64,000 bases of DNA from Rhizoctonia solani (lineage: Eukaryota; Basidiomycota; Agaricomycetes; Cantharellales; Ceratobasidiaceae), in assembly GCF_016906535.1 (NCBI RefSeq), contig NC_057383.1, positions 868,001 through 932,000 of the forward strand. Direction: 5' to 3'. Of this stretch, positions 59,920 through 64,000 are shown piece by piece. A program made the position numbers and the translations under genes. Every line of letters starts with the position of its first letter. Within the stretch, counting starts at the first letter, position 1. The notes beneath the pieces were generated by a model, which made no database searches, was not told the origin of the DNA, and saw nothing but the letters and a program-made list of their open reading frames with translations.

Positions 59920-61429
59920 TCTAATCTCCCCCCAAATACAATCAGGATGGTCTGCTCCATCTTCTCGAACCCACACTCCTGCTCCCGCGGCTGTGCCGCC
60001 TCATGTATACTCTCCCATGTCTTTTGATCAGATGTCAGATCGTGAACTCCTTGATATGGTAGCACAAAATATGATTATCTTGAAAAAAGAATTCTTGCAG
60101 TTGCAAGGGGCTTATGAAGCCCAAGGAGATCAATTAGCCTTATTAAGAGCAGAACTGGAGGAACACCGTGATCAGTCACGAAACCAACACATTTTTTACT
60201 CCAATCAAATCCAAGGAGCCGCCGCGTCTATCCAGGCTGTACAAGATCAGTTGATTCACATGACCGCCAATCGTCCCACAGCTCCACCCCCACCTCCTCC
60301 ACCTTCTGGCACTGCCACCTCCACCAATCCTCCACCTGCTCCCACGTCTTCCAATTCTGACTTAAAGTTTGCCAAACCTAACAAGTTCAATGGCAAGAAG
60401 GAAGACGCCCTTAATTTTATTATTGCTTGTCAGGCTTACATAAGGGCAAAAGGAGCCAATAGATCCCACGAAGAAAAAATATTGTGGGTAACATCATACT
60501 TTGAAGGGGCAGCAGAAGATTGGGTACGCCCATATAAAGAAAGGAAGGTGTTTAGGGGAGAGGCGGTCCCACTTTTGGAAGATATTGATGTGTTCTGGGC
60601 CGAGTTTACTAAGCATTACGTGGACACAAACCGTGATGAAAAGTATTGTCAAAAATGGAACAATTTGCGGCAGAAAGCTTCTGTTCAGGAATATACTCGT
60701 GAATTCCAACAGTATTTGGTTTCTCTTGGTTACAGTGATGAAACCTTGTGCGATAAGTACTACGATGGCCTGAAAAATGAGATCAAAGACATCATGCTAT
60801 CTACTATGTTCCAATGGCGTCGCGCCACGGCTCAACAGGTCTATGACAAGGCAGAGGAGATCGCAAATCACATTGAATCCACGCGTCTATCCAACCCCTC
60901 TGCCTCCACTGTTTGTGCCACTCCCACTGCTGTTCCCACTTCCACCTCCAACCCCACTTCCACTCGCACTTGCCTTAACATTGGGGACAACGTCTACATG
61001 ATTGATCCTACTACTCGCCGCGCCAAGAAAGGCGCCATTACCTCAATTGTACGTACAACCTCTGGCAATATGCCCAATGTTAGGTGGAATGGGGAGACCA
61101 AGGATACCATGATACCATTTCCCTCCCTTAAAAAAGACAAACGCCCTGCTGCGGCTGCGCCTGTTAAACCAATCATTGCCCCTATTCCTATCCCTGCCAC
61201 GAACACAAAGGGCCCAGGTCCCATGGATCTTGACGGAAGGGGTTTTGCAAACCTCACCTGCCATATATGTGGTGGCAAAGGACATTTTGCGCGCAGCTGC
61301 CCCTCTAAGCCCATGTCTGGACATGTGGCTAACGTTGAATGGTCTTGGGAAAGGCCCAAAGAAGAAAGTCGAATTGAAGTAGTTTCTGAGGATGAAGAGT
61401 CGGGAAAAGGAAAAGCCAAGGCCAACTAA
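59828..61429 (+). CDS. gag: Gag polyprotein of the Ty3/gypsy element
   Basis: Start taken at ATG 59828 (MEGDASTTTGITSF); the frame is open from 59774. The order is a Ser/Pro-rich N-terminus, a coiled coil (KKEFLQLQGAYEAQGDQLAL), a polyproline linker, a retrotransposon Gag (capsid) domain around FNGKKEDALNFIIACQAYIR and WVTSYFEGAAEDWVRPY, a second Pro/Thr linker, a chromodomain-like or SH3-like basic segment (CLNIGDNVYMIDP...GAITSIVRT) and a CCHC zinc knuckle, CHICGGKGHFARSC. The C-terminus is acidic. Gag assembles the virus-like particle and binds the element RNA. The last codons contain the slippery site described separately. Confidence 0.9.
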   Translation: MEGDASTTTGITSFSQYCTTTPGLGAMGGTSLISPQIQSGWSAPSSRTHTPAPAAVPPHVYSPMSFDQMSDRELLDMVAQNMIILKKEFLQLQGAYEAQGDQLALLRAELEEHRDQSRNQHIFYSNQIQGAAASIQAVQDQLIHMTANRPTAPPPPPPPSGTATSTNPPPAPTSSNSDLKFAKPNKFNGKKEDALNFIIACQAYIRAKGANRSHEEKILWVTSYFEGAAEDWVRPYKERKVFRGEAVPLLEDIDVFWAEFTKHYVDTNRDEKYCQKWNNLRQKASVQEYTREFQQYLVSLGYSDETLCDKYYDGLKNEIKDIMLSTMFQWRRATAQQVYDKAEEIANHIESTRLSNPSASTVCATPTAVPTSTSNPTSTRTCLNIGDNVYMIDPTTRRAKKGAITSIVRTTSGNMPNVRWNGETKDTMIPFPSLKKDKRPAAAAPVKPIIAPIPIPATNTKGPGPMDLDGRGFANLTCHICGGKGHFARSCPSKPMSGHVANVEWSWERPKEESRIEVVSEDEESGKGKAKAN

Positions 61430-61447
61430 GGAGTAAGGCACTTGGCT
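61402..61447 (+). promoter_or_regulatory. Predicted -1 programmed frameshift signal at the gag/pol junction
   Basis: The heptamer GGGAAAA (61402-61408) is phased as G GGA AAA in the gag frame, the canonical X XXY YYZ slippery site. After a 5-nt spacer comes AGCCAAG (61414-61420), which pairs exactly with CTTGGCT (61441-61447). GCC (61421-61423) can pair with GGC (61437-61439), giving about 10 bp with one bulged A. The gag stop lies in the loop. The pol frame is -1 relative to gag and open from 61396. Confidence 0.65.
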
Positions 61448-61449
61448 GT

Positions 61450-64000
61450 ATGCTCGCGGATTTGCATTATGAGAACAATGATTTTGAAATATTGTCCTTA
61501 TGTAATACATCTCAAATATATGCGTCATTCTCTGCAAATCCGTGTGAAACTCCTAAATCCCAAAAATCGAGTTTTTTGGCTAAACCTTTTCAAGGAAAAG
61601 CCATGATTGATTCTGGAGCAACTTCTTGTTTCATCCACCCTCTTTTAGTAGAAACCTATCGACTCCCAACCTATATACATCCAATCCCCAAGAAACTACG
61701 CGTTATTGATGGCCGAGAAATTGATTCTGGTCAAATCACTCATTTTACTTGGTTTAAATGTACCATTGGCAATCACACCAAAGAACTAGAATGCCATATT
61801 TCCAATATTGGCAATCACCAATTAGTTTTAGGAATGTCATGGTTGAAAAAACACAATCCCCAAATTTCGTGGGAAAAACATACACTCATTTTTAATTCCT
61901 TGTATTGTTCCAACAACTGTCTAGCCATACCTGCGGTTCTAGAACTTAAAGCAGTAGAGGAAATCCCGTTACCTTACCAAGAATTTTCTAAAGTTTTTTC
62001 TGAGGAAGAATCGTCTAAATTGCCGCCTCATCGCCCTTACAATATTGCTATTGAATTACTCCCTGATGCAAAACCTCAACATGGCCCCATATATAGTCTA
62101 GGTCCCAGGGAAGATACAGAACTTAGGGAAACCATCGAAAAGCAACTAAAAGCGGGGTTGATTTGTCCATCTAAATCCCCCATGGCTTCCCCAATATTAT
62201 TTGTCAAAAAGAAGAACGGGAAATTACGCATGTGCGTAGACTATCGACGATTGAATAGCATGACCAAGAAGAACGCTTATCCCCTGCCCTTGCCACAAAA
62301 CCTTATTGAGAAACTACAAGGTGCTAAGATCTTTAGTAAATTTGATCTTAGGGCAGGCTACAACTTAGTCCGAATCAAAGAAGGCAATGAATGGAAAACC
62401 GCTTTCAAAACTAAATACGGATTATTTGAATACTTGGTTATGCCTTTTGGATTGACAAATGCGCCGGCAGCCTTTCAGGACATGATGAACGAAATATTCA
62501 GAGATCTCTTGGACGTTTATGTCATCATCTACTTGGACGATATTCTAGTCTTCTCTCTGAATGAAAAAGATCATGAAGCCCATGTGCGAGAGGTACTTAA
62601 AAGGCTACAGGATAATGACCTTTTCTGCAATATTGAGAAATGCCATTTCCACGTCAAGAAAATCGATTATCTAGGGTTTATCATATCTGAATTTGGTATA
62701 GAAGTTGATCAATCAAAAGTCACAGACGCCCTGAATTGGTCAACACCTAAGAATGTCAAAAACATCCAAGAATTCTTAGGATTTGTGAACTTCTATAGAC
62801 GGTTTATCCCTAATTTTGGAAATATGGCACGACCACTGTACAATTTGCTCAAGAAAGATAGTAGTTGGAGATGGGAATCAGCAGAACAGCAATCTTTTGA
62901 CGGCCTTAAAAAATGTCTTACTTCAGCGCCCTTGCTTTTACAACCTGACACCACAAGACAATTTTATGTGGAATGTGACGCATTGGATTATGCCACTGGA
63001 GCAATACTATCCCAACGCAACTCTGAAGGGAAATTGGCTCCAGTAGCCTATCTGTCCAAATCCTTATCCCCTGCCAAAAAAAATTACAATATCTTTGACA
63101 AGGAATTGTTGGCGGTCATTAGGGCATTTAAAGAATGGCGTCATTTACTGGAAGGATCAGAGTTACCAGTCCAAGTTCTAACAGATCATAAGAATTTGGA
63201 GTATTTCTCTACGTCACAATCCCTGAACAAACGTCAAATTCGATGGGCAAATTTCTTAGTAGACTACAATTTTCAGATTATCTACAGGCCTGGAGCACAG
63301 AACAAGAAGGCAGACATCCTCTCAAGACGCTACGATTTGATACCCCTTGAAGGGGGGGTAGAGAACCAAGTTCTCTTAAAACCGGAACTTTTCATTTCAT
63401 CCATTACTCCGGATCAAGAAATCAATGATCTAATTGGCAAGGCAATCTATGAGGATAACCGCCTTAGGGAAATTCTGCAGAAACTCCAGAACAAAGAAAA
63501 AGTCATAGATTGGGAATTGAAAGAGGGCTTACTGTGGTATCAAGGGAAAATATTTGTACCAAAGGATGAAACCATCAGAAATCTCATTTTGGAATCCAGG
63601 CACGACGCATTAGCCACAGGTCATCCAGGACAAGCCAGAACATTGGAACTTATCTCCAGAAATTATTACTGGCCATCCCTGAAGAAATTTGTGAACTCTT
63701 ACGTCAGTCATTGCGAGACATGCATCCGGTCCAAACCTACAAATCAAGTTCCCACAGGCCTATTAAAACCATTACAAATCCCTGAACGGCCCTGGGAAGA
63801 TATAGCATACAACATGATTGTAGGACTACCAGTTTCAGAAGGCTTTGATGCTATCCTTACCGTCATTGATCGATTTTCAAAAATGGTACACTTTATCCCC
63901 ACCCAATCCACAGCATCCGCCATCGACGTTGCCAATTTATTCATCACGTATGTATGGAAACTACATGGTTTACCCAGGAGCACAGTTTCAGACAGGGGTC
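61450..64000 (+). CDS. pol: Pol polyprotein (protease, reverse transcriptase, RNase H, integrase), truncated by window
   Basis: First ATG in the frame is 61450, but the frame is open from 61396 and probably enters by frameshift from gag. It has no stop to the window end. The aspartic protease has IDSGATSCFIHP. The reverse transcriptase has KKKNGKLRMCVDYRRLN, FSKFDLRAGYN, MPFGLTNAPAAFQ and the catalytic YLDDILVFS. RNase H has VECDALDYATGAIL and LTDHKNLEYF. The integrase begins with an HHCC zinc finger (HDALATGHPG ... HCETCIRSK) and its core reads IVGLPVSEGFDAILTVIDRF. At the position where the first catalytic Asp is normally found, the sequence is AYNMIVGLP (AAC at 63811-63813), an apparent Asp-to-Asn change. 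The element copies itself through RNA and inserts into host DNA. Confidence 0.93.
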   Translation, partial: MLADLHYENNDFEILSLCNTSQIYASFSANPCETPKSQKSSFLAKPFQGKAMIDSGATSCFIHPLLVETYRLPTYIHPIPKKLRVIDGREIDSGQITHFTWFKCTIGNHTKELECHISNIGNHQLVLGMSWLKKHNPQISWEKHTLIFNSLYCSNNCLAIPAVLELKAVEEIPLPYQEFSKVFSEEESSKLPPHRPYNIAIELLPDAKPQHGPIYSLGPREDTELRETIEKQLKAGLICPSKSPMASPILFVKKKNGKLRMCVDYRRLNSMTKKNAYPLPLPQNLIEKLQGAKIFSKFDLRAGYNLVRIKEGNEWKTAFKTKYGLFEYLVMPFGLTNAPAAFQDMMNEIFRDLLDVYVIIYLDDILVFSLNEKDHEAHVREVLKRLQDNDLFCNIEKCHFHVKKIDYLGFIISEFGIEVDQSKVTDALNWSTPKNVKNIQEFLGFVNFYRRFIPNFGNMARPLYNLLKKDSSWRWESAEQQSFDGLKKCLTSAPLLLQPDTTRQFYVECDALDYATGAILSQRNSEGKLAPVAYLSKSLSPAKKNYNIFDKELLAVIRAFKEWRHLLEGSELPVQVLTDHKNLEYFSTSQSLNKRQIRWANFLVDYNFQIIYRPGAQNKKADILSRRYDLIPLEGGVENQVLLKPELFISSITPDQEINDLIGKAIYEDNRLREILQKLQNKEKVIDWELKEGLLWYQGKIFVPKDETIRNLILESRHDALATGHPGQARTLELISRNYYWPSLKKFVNSYVSHCETCIRSKPTNQVPTGLLKPLQIPERPWEDIAYNMIVGLPVSEGFDAILTVIDRFSKMVHFIPTQSTASAIDVANLFITYVWKLHGLPRSTVSDRG

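Larger units (their letters stand above)
58594..64000 (+). mobile_element. Ty3/gypsy LTR retrotransposon, cut by the right window edge
   Basis: LTR, leader, gag with zinc knuckle, then pol in the order protease - reverse transcriptase - RNase H - integrase, which defines the Ty3/gypsy type. gag and pol are in different frames with a 34-nt overlap. Both ORFs are open over their whole visible length, so the copy is young, although the integrase has a suspicious catalytic-site change. Codon and base use is more AT-rich than in the host genes. Confidence 0.93.

Noticed and set aside
62816..63046. Small plus-strand ORF inside pol
   Set aside because: It lies within the continuous pol frame in another register; pol has RT and RNase H motifs across it.
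1..64000. CRISPR arrays, bacterial operons or ribosome-binding sites
   Set aside because: The window has spliced eukaryotic genes throughout; no regularly spaced short repeats with unique spacers were seen.

Overview
The window is eukaryotic and fungal. Genes on both strands are split by many short introns (about 41-66 nt, GT-AG with occasional GC-AG) and the spliced proteins are typical of Agaricomycetes. The mix of expanded NACHT-WD40 receptors, NmrA/isoflavone-reductase-like proteins, secreted FAD-linked oxidases, F-box proteins and a Ty3/gypsy element fits Ceratobasidiaceae such as Rhizoctonia solani. The species is inference from gene content; no rDNA or marker gene is present.

Layout. 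1-256 holds the 5' end of an unknown minus-strand gene. 836-3881 is a Pmp3-domain protein with a very long disordered tail. 4578-9470 and 16064-20988 are paralogous NACHT-WD40 (NLR-like) receptors A and B. Interleaved with them are three minus-strand NmrA-like reductases (12026-13189, 13828-14961, 21668-22807); a fourth lies at 31617-32756 on the plus strand. A run of core cell-biology genes follows: SNF5-type chromatin remodeller with a GATA finger (24756-29795), VPS15 (33573-39489, minus), an intron-containing tRNA-Gln(UUG) (39750-39832), a RING protein (40163-41973, minus), a NAP1 histone chaperone (42148-44052) and an F-box protein (44499-46154). Two tandem secreted FAD-linked oxidases (48492-50708, 51411-53548) and an Atg1/ULK autophagy kinase (54320-57370) come next. 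The right end is the 5' part of an LTR retrotransposon (58594 to beyond 64000) with LTR, gag and an open pol frame.

How the genes relate. The NACHT-WD40 and NmrA genes form an alternating accessory block that looks built by duplication. The 3' halves of receptors A and B are nearly identical while their 5' halves are much more diverged, with a sharp boundary, as expected from gene conversion. NmrA1 and NmrA2 share a conserved upstream footprint with an inverted CGG...CCG site. VPS15 and Atg1 both act in autophagy, but nothing here shows co-regulation.

Caution on quality. Four unrelated loci in the first 13.2 kb carry many frame breaks, mostly single-base losses in short homopolymers, whereas the remaining 51 kb shows only two. 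I read this mainly as residual assembly error rather than biology, so the broken genes there are annotated as CDS with disrupted frames.

The most interesting items are a complete-looking -1 ribosomal frameshift signal at the gag/pol junction, the NLR gene-conversion boundary, a Met/Asn-rich prion-like segment in the SNF5 protein, the Pmp3 fusion, a perfect 36-bp palindrome and the shared NmrA promoter footprint.
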